Positions 43,419 to 55,817 of a stretch of DNA of 64,000 nucleotides are shown piece by piece. Numbering within the stretch: position 1 is the stretch's first letter; each line of letters begins with the position of its first letter. The stretch comes from Porites lobata (lineage: Eukaryota; Cnidaria; Anthozoa; Scleractinia; Poritidae). Where the stretch lies: assembly GCA_942486035.1 (NCBI GenBank), contig CALNXK010000035.1, positions 952,501 to 1,016,500 on the forward strand, in the 5' to 3' direction. Both the position numbers and the translations under genes were made by a program. The notes beneath the pieces are model-generated. The model was not told the DNA's origin, searched no databases, and worked only from the letters and a program-made list of their open reading frames with translations.

Positions 43419-45892
43419 GCCAGAACCGCGCCTAGGTTGGTTTCTTTTAAGGCTTACATTTTAATTTTGGACGAGCATCCCTGTCTGTTTTAACAGAGGA
43501 CCCCCTCACGGGTCTTTGTTTTTTTAGTTCGGGTGGTGCAGACGTGGTGAAAGCCCTGTTTTGTTGACTGTAAACTTTCGCCCACAAAGATGCCTTCGTG
43601 TTCTCTCGCTACCCCTGCGTCTCCGAGGATGTAACAAAAGCACGTCTTGAATCCATAGATTTCTTTATCGTAATCAAAATGTAGTTAAACTGCGAAGTTT
43701 CAAGAACAAAAAATCCGTTGCAAACTTCGTGGAAATATTAGAGCCCAAAATTGTCAATATTTCTACATACCTTTTAAATTTGGTTCTTCAAACTTCTGGG
43801 AGTTTAAGGTCCATTTTTACAAACCTTTTCAAGTTTACTAGTCTGCGAGAGCAGATTCCGCTTTTCTTTAACAATCTTCTCTCGGCGAGTTAGATATTTA
43901 AAGAAAAAAGCAGAAAAAGGCTTCCGATGGTTACTAACTTTAATATGAAGAATAGATATAGTTTAGATATATCTCCGTTTTATTAAAAAAAAAAACAAAA
44001 CAACTATATTGTACAATAGAGGATCTTGTATTGTACTATCGTTACCATGCAGTTGTAGAGATCTTACATATGTATATATACTTTTCTCGAAGACATTAGA
44101 TATTGTAGTTACTGTAAAATACAAGGTGAAGTAAAAGTTATGTATGTATATATTTAACTAAAGAAAAAAGCATTGAAAAGTGCGAGGTTGAGAGGAGGGC
44201 TCGTCCAGGAGCTCCCCCCCCCCCACCCCTCCAACAAGGGGTGTAGAGAAATAACCTGGGTTTTAGCTGTACAGGTCTTAACTATGGTGTGCCATGAAAA
44301 TTCTAACATTTGATGAATTGCACTCGGTTATTCCATTCCTTTCGATGTATCGTCAAGTTCTTTAACTCGTGGATACCCTTCGGTGACGGGTTTCTATATG
44401 CAAATGTGTCGCTCGCTCACTTTGTGTTGACAGAGATCGGCTCTTCGGCTCCGACCCGAACTCACTGCCCGAATGAAAACGACATATTTTGTTGTTGCCG
44501 AAGGGCTCCTGAGTTGTGCATTCACTCACGCATCCTCGTGAGAGAACCCTCGTTTCTGACAGTTCTTTAGGTTGTGTATGTGCGCTACACTGAAGTATCT
44601 CGATCATATGCAATGGGTCGGTTTAAAGTTCCAGGAATTATAACATAACAAAGGAAGAAGGTTGACGGTAAATCCTCGTCTAGCATGGTATAGCCCGTGG
44701 TATATTATCTAAGATCCCAGACTTCGCATTCTCTAGCAGGGGCTCCCGTAGCAAGAAGTCGAAATATGGATTACAGTCTGTTCCAAAAAGTCACTTTCAA
44801 AGGCGTTTTACGTTGAAGAACCAGCTAATTATGCCCCAGATGGTAAGGCCTTTTCTCGATTGAATTTTCTGTACGTGTCAAGTATCATGGTCAACTCGAA
44901 AATTAAATTGAGTACTGTTGTTCAAAAAATTGTTGTTTATAATTCTTACTTATTTTTTGCTGAAACGTTATTTTTATTAGTGGTATCAACGTCTAAGAAG
45001 TGTTAACTCCTGCTTAATCCTGCAATTAAATACTCATAATTAGGAATTATAGTTCTTAGTAATCTTTTCACTGAAAGTGAATCGTATTAAGCTTGGAAAT
45101 TTATCAAGGCGTTGAAAATAATGTACAACCTGTACCTTTTATCAGTAGTTTTTATCATAAAGTGTGGCACAAAAAAGTCGGTTGCTTCCCGAGCAGTTCA
45201 CTTCTCTACTACTAGTAGCAGCCTGCCTAGCAGGTAGTTAATATTTGGTGTGTTTGGTGTGTTTTTCGTTTGTGGTTCACAGTGAGATACAGCGGCGCGA
45301 AATCTCTGGGGTCATAGCTGTGGGATGGGGCAAGAGGATTTTCTACACAATTTTCCACGGGTTCCCCACGAGTTTTCTTTGATTCCATCCACCATCGTTT
45401 TACTGTTTAATTCTTGTTTGTTTGTTTGATTGTTAGTTTGTCTGTTGTTACAGATAGCCTCTCGCAGTCCTTTATTCGTTCCCAATTTCACTTTTTTATG
45501 TTCTTTTTTAATTTCATTTATTTGCTATCACAGTTATCTTTTTCATTTCTTTTCTTTTTTTCGTTCGAATTTTTGGAAGTTATCACTTGTTTCCACCTGC
45601 TTTTTTCCTCCAAATATTCCCATCCGCCTTTCGCATCCGCTGTCCGCATGTATCGGTCCTCGTTTTACAGACGCCTATCTTTAGCTGACTGTTTTATAAG
45701 ACTATAAGTCGGTCTGCGGTTTACTTGAGAACATTTTGTGGCATCCATTTTGAACAAGCAACGTAACAAAATTATTTAGAATGTTAACTGTTTGATAACA
45801 TTAGTATAGTTCACGTGAGACTAATGGCCGTCTGAATAAGAGGACATAAAAATATGCCTAAAAATAAAAACGCAGTTTTTCGTCGGTATTAT
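43419..45892. other. Intergenic, nothing recognised
   Basis: Between the ROCO locus and homeobox gene A. It contains G/C runs (44213-44225) and T-rich stretches; open frames here are low-complexity artefacts of T-rich sequence. No supported gene. Confidence 0.45.
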
Positions 45893-45898
45893 TTTATT
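45893..45898 (-). terminator. Candidate polyadenylation signal of homeobox gene A
   Basis: AATAAA on the - strand about 725 nt past the stop codon of gene A. Alternative signals cannot be excluded. Confidence 0.35.
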
Positions 45899-46623
45899 GA
45901 AATATTTCAACACGTATTCAATTATACAACATCTTAGGTAGTTTTGAGGCTGAAACCGCCAAAAAATACAACTTTTAGCCCTGGCGAAGCCTCAGCAGAA
46001 ACCTCAAAGTCCTCATCCAGTAATATACAGAAAAGGTAAATAAAAAATATCCGTGGCTCTCATCGAAGCCATGTCGGTGATCTTCAATTCTGAGCGGCTT
46101 TTCCCGCAGAAATTATTTCCCCTCTTACACTCTAGTAAAGGAGCCTGTTCTGACTATTCTATAAATCAGATTTTGGTGTAAACAGTTCATGAATCCAATT
46201 TTTCACATCGTTCTCAACCATGCCGCAACTGGCCACAGCCCGTCAAATATGCGAGTGACAGCAATGTTCATTTTTGTTTAGTACGTTTTAGCGAGTTTTC
46301 AGTCTCATTTTTCTGCCAAAAGAAAGTTTCTTTACATTAAAGCATCTGACTGAAAAGTAACAAACTCTTCTACTTTTGTGGAGATGGTTTTCAGGTTCTG
46401 CTAAATTGGTTTACTAGTGTAGAAAAAGCTACCCCAATGGTCACTGATGATGGGGACAGAAGCGAAGTCAGCTAAAAAGATCGAGACTGCGTCTAAAACT
46501 AAAATTTTTGCTAATGTTCGTCCTAACCCTCGCTCAATGCATGTAAAACCTCTAGCTTTCTTCCTTCTTTTCTTTTCCCATCTCAGATTGTTATTATTTT
46601 TTGTTAATTGCTGATGTGATTAA

Positions 46624-47057
46624 TTATGGACTGTTCTCTACCTTTTTCAAAACTGACTCGTCACATCCGTATTCCTTTTCTTTCTCGCTTTTTACTTCCT
46701 CTTTCTGGACACCATTGTTCGTTTCTAACGAGTTTTGTTCGTCTTGTTTTTCTTCTTTCTTCTCTTTCTTTGCTGCCTCGTGTCTCCACTTTGTTCTTCT
46801 GTTTTGAAACCAAACTTTCACCTGTGTTTCGGACAAACCCAACATGGCGCCGATCTGAAGCCGCTCTCGTTTGGTGACGTACTTTGTTGCTTGGAAACGC
46901 TTTTCCAGACCTCGCCGCTGGAGCTGCGTGAAGACTGGGCGACACCAAGGGCGGGTGGAAGTACGCATGGGCGGGGAGTAAAAGGGCTGATGGGTAATGA
47001 AATTAACGCCATCATTCCACAGGAACGGGAAATCAGGAAAATGGACTTCTGGGTGTT
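46624..47057 (-). CDS. Homeobox gene A (HLX/H2.0-like), exon 2 with homeodomain
   Basis: Acceptor CTATTATTTTCAG|AACACC. The exon enters in phase 1 (GAA, Glu84) and ends at a TGA at 46624-46626. With exon 1 it gives a 227-residue protein. The homeodomain spans about residues 119-178: L16 in GLEKRF, F20, Y25 in KYVTKRER, LGLSETQVKVWFQNRR with W48, F49, Q50 and N51, then TKWRH. QRRGLEKRF, KYVTK and VWFQNRRTKWRH are typical of the H2.0/HLX and DBX group. A lysine/glutamate-rich tail follows (KKEKKEEKQDE). It should be a nuclear DNA-binding transcription factor recognising TAAT-type sites. Confidence 0.93.
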
Positions 47058-49010
47058 CTGAAAATAATAGTTTTAAATAGAAATAAGAATTTTTATTACA
47101 TGCAAGAATCCGAACTATCCCTCTTAAGTTGGTATATCTTTCACATAGTCATCTCCCTCACATTGCCAAGTTATCATATAAACCTTCTAGTATAAATTTT
47201 ATAAGGCAATTAACCTAATTGACACAAGAGTTTGTCAACCGCAACCCCGAGGAAAATACGTAAAGCACTCCTAATGCTTTGTTAGTTGATATCAGCTATT
47301 TCCGGCTTAGCTTAAGCCAGAGAAACTTTGCAGTATGAATCAAATCATCGCTGACCTTTGCTAATATTCTTAAGAGGAATGTTGCACATGTTATGTAGTT
47401 AATTAGCTGCAAGAATTAACAAACGGAGTCACTTGGCTTAAATTTTCACTCAGTTGAATCATTCTTGAAATCGCCGATTTTCACTTCAAGGGGAAATTTT
47501 TTAACGCTAATCGTATACAACCAGACTTCAGTTTGCGCTGAGAGATTTGGACATAACCCGAACTACTCAGGGCCAAAACAAATAAATAAGCAAATATAAA
47601 ACGGTTAGGCTCATTAAATCTCTCAGAAGTGGCACCAACTACCTCCAACGACGCCACCTTTTGTTTGATTTTATTTTTCTTTCCTGAAAAGAAAACTGTA
47701 TACTGTACAAGTATACTCGGCTTTTTGCAGGGTCCTACAGTTTATCATTGGTTTGTATAATGAGCCTGCGTCCTTCAAAGATTGCAATATTTAACAGGCA
47801 AAAAGAATAAATTGGCAGAGGAAGGTTAATAACAGTAGCTTCGAAGTGGCGTCGTCTTTTTTACGTGACAGATTAAAGTGTAGTTTTCCCTAAGAAACTA
47901 TCATCACGTTAGTTTAGACTGCATCTAATGCTGAAGCGTGTCTAAAGAGAACAATGGGTATCATTTAGTGAGGAGATTTACTTCTAACGGCCTATTATAC
48001 AAAATCACCAGTAATGCTAAAAATTTAAAAACATGACCTAAAAGGACAAGAATGAACCTTGCTGAATAGATCTGAATACCATACGTATATGCTAAAACGA
48101 AAGAATGCAAAGAACAAAGTTACAACGCTTTCTTAAGAGTGTTTCACGTAGTGCATACTGCCTTATGACCTGCTAAACTGACAATTCATGTCCCGGAAGT
48201 AAATCTTGAAGCTTAATGCATAAACAGTATTAGGTGGCTACAATCACGCTGCTATACTTTGATCTCAGGATTGATAAGCGGAAAATCAGACCCCTGTTGT
48301 TCTCGACACTCTATAAAGTGTTATTTTGAACTACATCTAGAGCAGAAATCCCTAACAGTATTATGTACAGAGTTGCTATCTCATGGTTCCGTGTAGTTCG
48401 CACAAGAAAGTACCCCGCCCCGGGTCTTTCACCAAGTACTTACAGTGACTAAAGTACAGAATATTTTACATTTTTGAGAACCTTTTCTTTTTTTGTCGAT
48501 ATTGATGACGAGTAAAAAGTGGGGGACCAGACCAAACACTTTTGAAGCTCCAAATATTTCATGGAAAAGAAAAAAAATACGAAAAAGGAACTTAATGCCA
48601 TTCGATGACTAAAGGAGCTATTTTGGGATCGGATCAGCATTCGATACTTCAATCACCATCAAATTTAATACTGAAAGAGGATTTCTCCTGAAAGAAGGAT
48701 TTTAACAAATATCACTTTGCAACTATTTATTAATAAACCTTAAACACAATTTTTTAAAATCGTTGCCAGCGATAAAGGCCGTTTAAATTCAGAGCATCAT
48801 TCAGATGGTACCAAGTACGGCAATATTCCTCGTCAAGAGGTTTTGGTTTTTCGTGTTTTTTCCAATCATGTGATATGCCATTAACGCTGACATTTGTCAA
48901 CTCTCACCCTTATAAAATTCGAGGTCTTTGGAAACCGAAGATAAAGTTGACGATACCTTCTCAACGAAGAAGAAACACACAAAGAGTTATTTTGCAAAGT
49001 ACGTTTATTA

Positions 49011-49406
49011 GGGGCACCCAACGAGAATATAGTTCAAAACCACTTAAACATGGCATTGTTGAACGTATTTTAGTATTTAAACGTGAGATATAGGCATATT
49101 TTTATCCCCTAAAAATGTTTCATCTGTTCGGATTTCCTAGCTGAAAGTCTAGTGATCCGAAAATTATAGGGATGGAAACTTACCTTTTCGAAAATTTCAG
49201 CCAGAAAAAAGGCTCCCGCACATTCTAGGTGACCTTTTTAGGGTAAAAATCCGTTAAAAGTAGGCAATTATATCTTTTTGGAGGGGGTCGAAAATCCGAG
49301 GAGAGGCGGGCAAGGAAGAAATTTAACAACAAATGTTCCGAAAATTCTAGATCTCAAATCGTCTTCCGAACGGATATTTTCCAAAAATTGTCGTTGGGTG
49401 CCCCTG
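49011..49406. mobile_element. MITE, CAGGGGCACCCAACG family, copy 2
   Basis: Same ends and inner order as 23117-23498 (GGGGCACCCAACGAGAATAT at the left, GTTGGGTGCCCCTG at the right); the two copies are collinear and similar through most of their length. Flanks are only loosely repeated. Confidence 0.82.
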
Positions 49407-49429
49407 TTTTATGAAGAAATGAGTTTTAT

Positions 49430-49614
49430 TTATATAAACACCAATGAAATACCAAGTGAGCTTTCGCGCGAAAACTTGATATCTTCACATGTGAAAATAA
49501 CATGTTATCTATGTGAAAATATCACCGTTGGAATGGCTACATAATAAATCGCACCTTTCATACCAAAATCTGTTGAAGTAAAATGGTTTGGTATTTCATT
49601 GGTGTTTATATAAT
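49430..49614. mobile_element. Palindromic MITE with ATATAAACACCAATGAAATA ends
   Basis: Left TTATATAAACACCAATGAAA region (TTATTTATATAAACACCAAT), right TTTCATTGGTGTTTATATAA, with inner ACATGTGAAAATAAC versus TATGTGAAAATATC. Non-coding. Confidence 0.78.
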
Positions 49615-49620
49615 AAATAG

Positions 49621-49752
49621 AATATTACATGCATATGGTCGCTTGGAGATACGAAATTTCTCTTCTCGTGTTGAAAAATATTTCACTCGTTCGCGCATAT
49701 TTTTCAACACTCGAAGAGAAATTTCGTATCTCCGCGCGGCCATGTAATATCC
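49621..49752. mobile_element. Palindromic MITE with GAGATACGAAATTTCTCTTC arms
   Basis: Ends ATATTACATG and CATGTAATAT; arms GGAGATACGAAATTTCTCTT and AGAGAAATTTCGTATCTCC; centre TGTTGAAAAATATTTCACTC against ATATTTTTCAACA. It lies directly after the previous element, so the two may be nested or co-inserted. Confidence 0.82.
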
Positions 49753-51797
49753 TCTATATCGTGACTGTGTTATCGGAGAATCGTTTCTGAGATGCAAAAA
49801 GAGACTGAATTAAATGATAATAAACACGGATCGTGGTAAGGTTGCGGATATTTAAAAGAGGTCGAGAGTTATTAAATCTTACTTTTTGCCAAGACAACAA
49901 ATGCTTTTTATTTCGCGGGCAAATAAGCTGAAACTAAATCCAGTCATTGATAATGAGAAATTTCTTGTCGCTTTCAACTATTGTTTCCAAAACGGCCTAG
50001 TGTTCTAGAGTGTGTAGAACCGGCTAAGAGCTTTTTCGGCCCCTAATATAGCTTACGTTGGCGATCCTGATTTTTCCTAAACATCTTAAAATACGGTAAA
50101 ATGCCTATTAACTAATATAACTATGTACTGTATGTATCCGTTCCCTGAAAAGGTCTGGTTTTTATCCACTTAAAAATGTTTAAAAAGATGAAGCCATTAG
50201 TATATTTAATGCGACTATATATGTAATTAAGTTTCTCTTTCGCCAATTCCGTTTGAAAAAAGGGAGCAAACACCGTGTTTTTAAAAGCTTTGCAGATAAC
50301 AATCGTCTGAGATTGCAAAAATTAACATTAGAAGACCGCGCTTTTCTTTTTTCTTTTAGAGATCTAACAACCTTCGACAAGGGACTACATTTCACAAGGG
50401 TACAGCATGAGCTGTTACGCTAAGGATCTTAGGGGAGATCGAAGATGCATGCTTTCAGTTTACTTTAAAGTGAATCCAACAGAATTTTGAGAAATTCTTA
50501 TGTCGTGATCGCAGCGTAGTACCCCAGATTGGGTTTCTTATAGATAAACAAATTTATGATTTAAAGCTGCTAGTAATGCTCTTGAAAAGGTAGGATTGTT
50601 AAAACATTTTCTGGCTTGACGTTATAAAAACACTTACTGTGTGCAAGCTGTAAGGATTTAAGATACAGTTACACGAAACTGTTTCAAGTGACGCCTTAGT
50701 TCTTACACAATTTAACCAAATTCAACAGGAATGTAGTTTACTCTGCGAAGTGTAAGTTAGAAACCAATTTCTAGCCGACGCCTAAAATAAATGAAGCACA
50801 ATAACACACACCTGGTACACACTCATCGTGAAGACAATTTAAACCCACGGTGTGTTCGACTGTTAACTATGACCTTCTCAGCTCATTCGGGTACAATGTA
50901 CACATTTGTAAGCTCTTCTGCGTGATACTCACAGCTCATTTGGACGGCACAGTACATTGTTATTAGATCTCGGGACAGAAGAAAACAATTATGTAAAGAT
51001 GTCTTGTTCGTGGGTAGTTTCTTTAAGCCTTGTGACCGAGCTTGTATAAAGAAATGCACATATTTAAATAAGCTGTTAGAGAAAGCTGTTAGGAAATTGG
51101 GTTTTATTTGGTAATATTACGAAAGAGAGAATGAATATGAAGTACTTCAGAGGCTCTAACTAATAAAGGGGACAGTTAACGAGAGACTGCATTTGAATTC
51201 ATCTCACTTAAGTACACTGTAAGTACGGCAAAACAATGACATTGTCCAACTTGCATTAAAAGCTTAAGAAGCAACACTGAGTCTGGACGAAAACAAATAT
51301 TTAAGATAAAGGGTTAGAGGTAGAAATATGTAGAAACCCTTGTCTAATACCCCCGCCACCAACTTCCCAGCTCAGTGTTTCTTGAATGTATAGAAACCCT
51401 TTCAACTTACCAGCTTTCCTTGATCGTTTGGAAAGTCTTAGTGACCTTATTTCAAAACGACACTCTTGATTAATCCAATGGCGTTAAGATTTAAATATTT
51501 AGTCACAAAATATGTAGTCCTGTAGATGTGAAATGCAATTCAAGTAAATCCCTTTGCGGCAGAACTCTTTGGTACAGATGTTTAGTTCTAACATTTGTCT
51601 CCCTTTTGTAAATGAAATCAGTATTCAACTCAAGAGATAGGGCCGGGTTTTTTTTTTCTTAAAGTAAAGTGTGACCATCTAAGTGAAAGTCGCCATGGAG
51701 CAGTACTTTCTTGTGGTACTGTCAAGAGAAAATAATCTAGATTATTCTCTCTCGGTACTGTATATTAAGCTGTACAAGGTGCCTGGTACTGACTGTT

Positions 51798-52060
51798 GAG
51801 TCTGTGGATGAAATCCCGCGAAAGCTGACTGTGTGACAATTAAAATGAAAGCCACTTAAATATGTTGCTGTGCCTGGTTCGACAAGGTGTTTCTAACTCT
51901 TAAGACTGTGGATGAAATCCTGAAGTTTGACCATTCAAATAAAAGCACTGAGCAGTACTTTCCTATCGGTTACATGTTTAATATGTTGCGCAAAGTGGCA
52001 CATTTCGTTATCTTTTGAGTCTGTTGATGAAATCCTGAAATGGTGTGACTGTCGAATACA
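51798..52060. repeat. Diverged tandem repeat, ~105-115-bp unit
   Basis: The phrase CTGTGGATGAAATCC recurs at 51802, 51906 and 52021 (as CTGTTGATGAAATCC), each followed by a TGTGAC or TTTGACCATT box. GAGCAGTACTTTC at 51697 and 51950 shows the array probably begins near 51690. It is inside intron 1 of homeobox gene A. Confidence 0.68.
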
Positions 52061-53105
52061 ACTCTGCTCTGACAATAACCTAGGTTTTATTTATATAGGA
52101 TGTTTGATGGAGATAATAGTGATAAATAAACTAATGGCTTGTTTAACTATATTAGCGCCCTTGTTTACCGAATGCCGCGTAATTGTTCTTCGAGTGAGAC
52201 TATGCTTTTGCACATACACCCCTCAGTCCTGAAAGCCTTTCAATATTCCAGTCTTTGTTTGCGCCGAGAAGAATCGAGTAAACTGTTTTTCTCGGGCGAC
52301 TGATAAATAACACAGATGACGTTGCTCAGCTCAGGACCTGTGCCTTAAAAAAATGTGAACCAATTTAAATCCAGTAAACGAGTCTGAAGAATTCATCTCG
52401 AACTGAAGAATACAGAAAAGCAAAGATAACGGCAGCGACATTATTGCTCAGCCAAGAAGTACCAGCTTTCTAACGTTCTGTCAGTTTCGATGGACTTTCA
52501 CAGGATCGAGTGAATTGGCTTGAGCAGCGAAAAATTACTGTCAAAATGCAATCACAGTTCATGACACAACAGGCCCTTCTTGAAAACCGACAAAACTAAA
52601 GGCGCGCAACGAAAATGTTAAAGAAGTCAGTGACGAGCAGCACAGTTTAGTGTGATTTTGATGCGCTACGTTGATTATTACGTGGAAGGAACTTGAAGAG
52701 AGTCGTTGCTGCAACTTCCCCAAAAGTGAAGGAAACTGTGTACTTTCCTTCTAACTTTGCCTTTGTTGTGTTTCTACGTTCCTTTACGAGCCTCCATCAC
52801 TTACACGGAGATCATAGCTGCACTGAGTAACAATTTCTAAGTTCACCCGAAGAATTATTTCGAATGAAATAAAGAGACGCTTATCTTATCACATAATAGC
52901 AAACTCAATGAGATCACGCAATAAAACGAACGGAATGAATTGTTTTATAATACTGAGGAAATGTGAAGTTTAGATTTCTTTTTAATCAGTTTTATTTATG
53001 ATTATTAGCCATTAGTATGATCAGACGAATTCCGGAAGAACTTGAACTTAATTTGAATTGTCCCCTCAATCAATTAGTGCTAACGCACCAGAGTAGCGTA
53101 CCCAC

Positions 53106-53355
53106 CTGGTTGCGAGTTTGTTCCATAAAGTATGTTTTCAATCCCAAACTTTAGACTCCGACTTTTGCTTGGTTCGCTAGTGCTGTCCCTTTGCTCGATC
53201 CCACGAGCGTTTTGTGTGACTATCTCGTCTGAAGATGTCCTATATCCTGGAGTTGGGGTACGAACAGGACAGTTCCATGGTGGGAACACAGAAGCACATG
53301 ACATAAAAGGCACCGAAACACAGTTACAGAATGTCAGTGGTGATGGGTTCAACAT
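53106..53355 (-). CDS. Homeobox gene A, exon 1 with eh1 motif
   Basis: 250 nt from the ATG at 53355 to the donor AACCAG|GTGGGT, phase 1. The ATG was chosen because the gene C partner starts at the same place. An in-frame ATG 18 codons upstream is not shared. It encodes 83 full residues: a Cys/Pro/Ser-rich N-terminus (MLNPSPLTFCNCVSV), a hydrophilic middle, then KSRSLKFGIENILYG. FGIENIL is an eh1 motif (F-x-I-x-x-I-L) that binds Groucho/TLE co-repressors. It implies gene A is mainly a repressor. The intron to exon 2 is 6 kb. Confidence 0.9.
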
Positions 53356-53386
53356 AGTGAGGTGCGCACGATAACAACTCAAAATG

Positions 53387-53520
53387 ATATGGCAGCTTTG
53401 ATACCACATAGCCTAATTACTTACAGACCTCCCATATTAAGAGCTAATACAGAGGAACAATTGGCATTAAACTGGCACTTATCTGTGACATCAATGCCAA
53501 GGATGTGTTTCTAAGGACCT
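53387..53520 (-). promoter_or_regulatory. Conserved leader block of gene A with TAATTA site
   Basis: This block is about nine-tenths identical by eye to 62833-62966 in front of gene C, higher than the coding part. It includes AAGTAATTAGGC, a homeodomain-type TAATTA core, and CCAGTTTAATGCCAATTG. It lies just upstream of the ATG, so it may be 5' UTR or core regulatory DNA. Confidence 0.6.
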
Positions 53521-53706
53521 GTCTCTAAGATTTTGTGTGTGTGTTTGGGTCGTGAAAATAACAAATGTGGTTGTGAAAAGCTTGTTCAATTTTGCGTCCA
53601 GAGCTCTCAGCCGGAAAAATAAATCTCGGATCAACGTGGCAACCAATTAAAAAGGTATTAATGTGTGAATTTGTTAGGGTCACAAACACGTTTATGGGTG
53701 TCTGTG

Positions 53707-53716
53707 TTATGTAAAA
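53707..53716 (-). promoter_or_regulatory. Diverged TATA box of gene A
   Basis: - strand TTTTACATAA followed by ACAGACACCC. It aligns with TTTTATATAAGACAGACACCC before gene C, where the TATA box is intact. A T-to-C change has weakened it here. Confidence 0.42.
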
Positions 53717-54307
53717 CGTGAACCGTCATTTAACTCCGCCCTGTTTTGATTTAAGAGAGAGGTCAGTTTAACATCAGATTACTTAAAGGGTCGCATTTTA
53801 TGAGTAAATATTTGAGTGTTGAAGAATCACTGCTTGCTGTAATGAATCCAATATCGTTTCAGCAAGCTCACTAATGTAATCTAATTTGCCTCGAAACAAC
53901 TTAACGATAATCATCAATTTAATTACTTTCCTCGTAATTATCGTCTCGTGATATTTACTAGTTAAAGTGCTTAGCAGCATTTTTTGTATTTATTTTTAAA
54001 AATAGAAAGCACATCCCCCTACTCAGTTTCTTTTCTGATTACAATTTTGATAAATTTGGCGCCATTTTGACGCCTATATTCGATTCTCTTTTCATTAGTG
54101 ACGAACCGAAAAGAAACTACAAGCCCTCTCACCCTCATCCCCAACCCCATTACGCCTTCCCTGGCCAAACACTATTTACAAACAGGGAACTGCATGGCAA
54201 TTTAAAAACTAAAATTGTCTCCTTCGATATCAGTTGATATCTAGTATTCTCTTCTAACCCTAGGATGGATTTCCCGGAAAACTGGAGCAGCCCAACCACA
54301 GGAGGAT

Positions 54308-54724
54308 ACCGTATTTATTCGATTAACCACCCTAAGCGCTTATTAAATTTTTGGACCTTGAGAGTGGGCGCTTATTCGAGGCTGGGCGCTTATTAAATTT
54401 TCACCATTTTCAGCAAGCGTAGTATGTTTACTTTGCAACAAAACAATAAATGCTAATAACAAAACGCGAAGAAGTAACAAAGCAAGGTTTCTGTAGAATA
54501 CTCTGAAGAGAACTCCGTCTTCGGGGAAGTCTCTTATATATATTTTAGTACTTATCTATTCAAGTTGGTGGAGCGGGGGTGGGCGCTTATTTGAGTCTGA
54601 TTGGGAAGAGGTGGGGGTGGGGGCGGGCGCTTATTCGAGGCTGGGTGCTTATTAACTTTTTCTGCCTTTAGGTTGGGCGCTTATTCGAGGTTGTGCGCTT
54701 ATTCCAATAAATACTGATACGGTA
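54308..54724. mobile_element. MITE with GCGCTTATTCGAGG boxes, copy 1
   Basis: Left end CCGTATTTATTCGATTAACC, right end GGTGTGCTTATTCC-like region reading CGCTTATTCCAATAAATACT. Between them GGGCGCTTATTCGAGG occurs at least four times. A related element is at 57110-57467. Confidence 0.7.
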
Positions 54725-55260
54725 CTCAACAAAATTTACCGCTATAAATGAACCGTCCTTAAAAGATGAATAAATCGCTAAACCAGAAAATTTTATCTTT
54801 TTCACAGCCATAAAATGCATTTGCTAGCCCTATAAGTCCTTTGACAGACTTGACAGATTTCCCCCCGCCCTTTTATACGTATACCTGGATCTTGAAAAAG
54901 GCACCCCTTCGGGGGGGAGCCTCCCCGTATGGGCCTTTATAAGATGTTCCTATCCGCCCCTCCGCCCCTCCCCAGGAGCCCTACAGGCTTCGGTTGTTGT
55001 TCTAGTTCCTGCCAAGCTGGTCGAGCTATTGTTCCGCTAAGCGTTCTTTTGTGGAACTTTAAACTTAGTCCCATATCGCTCAAAGTCAAAGTACGACAAG
55101 GAACAATAACTGCCATTTACTAACAAAAAGTAAGTAAAAAAAAAGTACAAAAGTAAATCATGATTTATTTATACATAACATCTAGCTGTTTGTAATAGTG
55201 AATGCAGCAGATTATAAGGCAGAATAAATTTAAAATATTTTATAGGTTGGTAAATTATTA

Positions 55261-55352
55261 ACATTTCCTAGCCCAACCTCCATTTAGGGGACACTTACCC
55301 TGGTCCCGAGGGTGGTCCCGAGGGTTTCCCATGAACAGGTTTCACTGTAGTG
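55261..55352. repeat. Remnant of a pogo/Tigger-like MITE end
   Basis: Ends CAGGTTTCACTGTA, matching the TIR at 39120-39136, with GGGGACACTT and a duplicated GGTCCCGAGGG upstream. The other end is missing or unrecognisable. Confidence 0.5.
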
Positions 55353-55596
55353 TGAGATTACGTTCATTCTCTTTTTTCGCATGCAGATTTTTTTAGAATC
55401 ATATTTTTAAGGAAAGAACTGTAACTTTATTATTTCGTATGAAAACAAAACCGTTGTCCTACTTGTGCCAGTCTAGTTAAACAGAAACCGGTTTTCCTTG
55501 TACTTGTATCATAGCCTGTAAAAGCAGACCCATTTTGCAGAGCGAAAGATGATACTAATGTTCTCTTGCACGTTGCAATTGCTTTTAAGAATGCGC

Positions 55597-55648
55597 AACC
55601 TCGTCGCAACGGCCTTTTAAGGGAAAAGCCCTGAGGACGAGGTTGAAT
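55597..55648. repeat. Small palindromic MITE, CAACCTCG type
   Basis: GCAACCTCGTCGCAACGGCC and GGACGAGGTTG with GGCCTTTTAAGGGAAAAGCCC in the centre. Confidence 0.65.
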
Positions 55649-55817
55649 AGTGCGGCCGCGATCAAATTATCTCTGAGCTTTCGTTAAATAAAAAACGACT
55701 GGTCTGCAGGCTACTTGTATCATTGCTATTAAGAAAGTGGTGGAGGGACGGGGGACCATTGGGATAAACCCAGAAAACTAAGACCCATCACGTCTTGCTT
55801 AGTTGCGGACACTCGTC

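Larger units (their letters stand above)
47058..53105 (-). other. 6-kb intron of homeobox gene A
   Basis: It holds MITEs at 49011, 49430 and 49621 and a tandem repeat at 51798-52060. The stretches 47058-49010, 49753-51640 and 52061-52966 show no exon or clear element. They could contain enhancers, but nothing stands out by eye. Confidence 0.6.
52967..53955. repeat. Inverted duplication, left arm (promoter and exon 1 of gene A)
   Basis: Reverse complement of 62400-63393. Similarity runs from the intron side (TTATTTATGATTATTAGCCAT) through exon 1 and the leader to the upstream block AAATTAGATTAC/GATAATTA. Best conserved is the leader block at 53387-53520. Confidence 0.88.

Noticed and set aside
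45414..45707. Phe/Ser-rich open frames
   Set aside because: T-rich low-complexity sequence without splice or homology support.
46601..47061. + strand frames opposite homeobox exon 2 of gene A
   Set aside because: Shadows of the homeodomain exon on the other strand.
53132..53374. + strand frame opposite gene A exon 1 (and its - strand mirror at 62930-63217)
   Set aside because: Antisense shadows of a conserved exon pair; the eh1-coding frame with matching splice phase is preferred.
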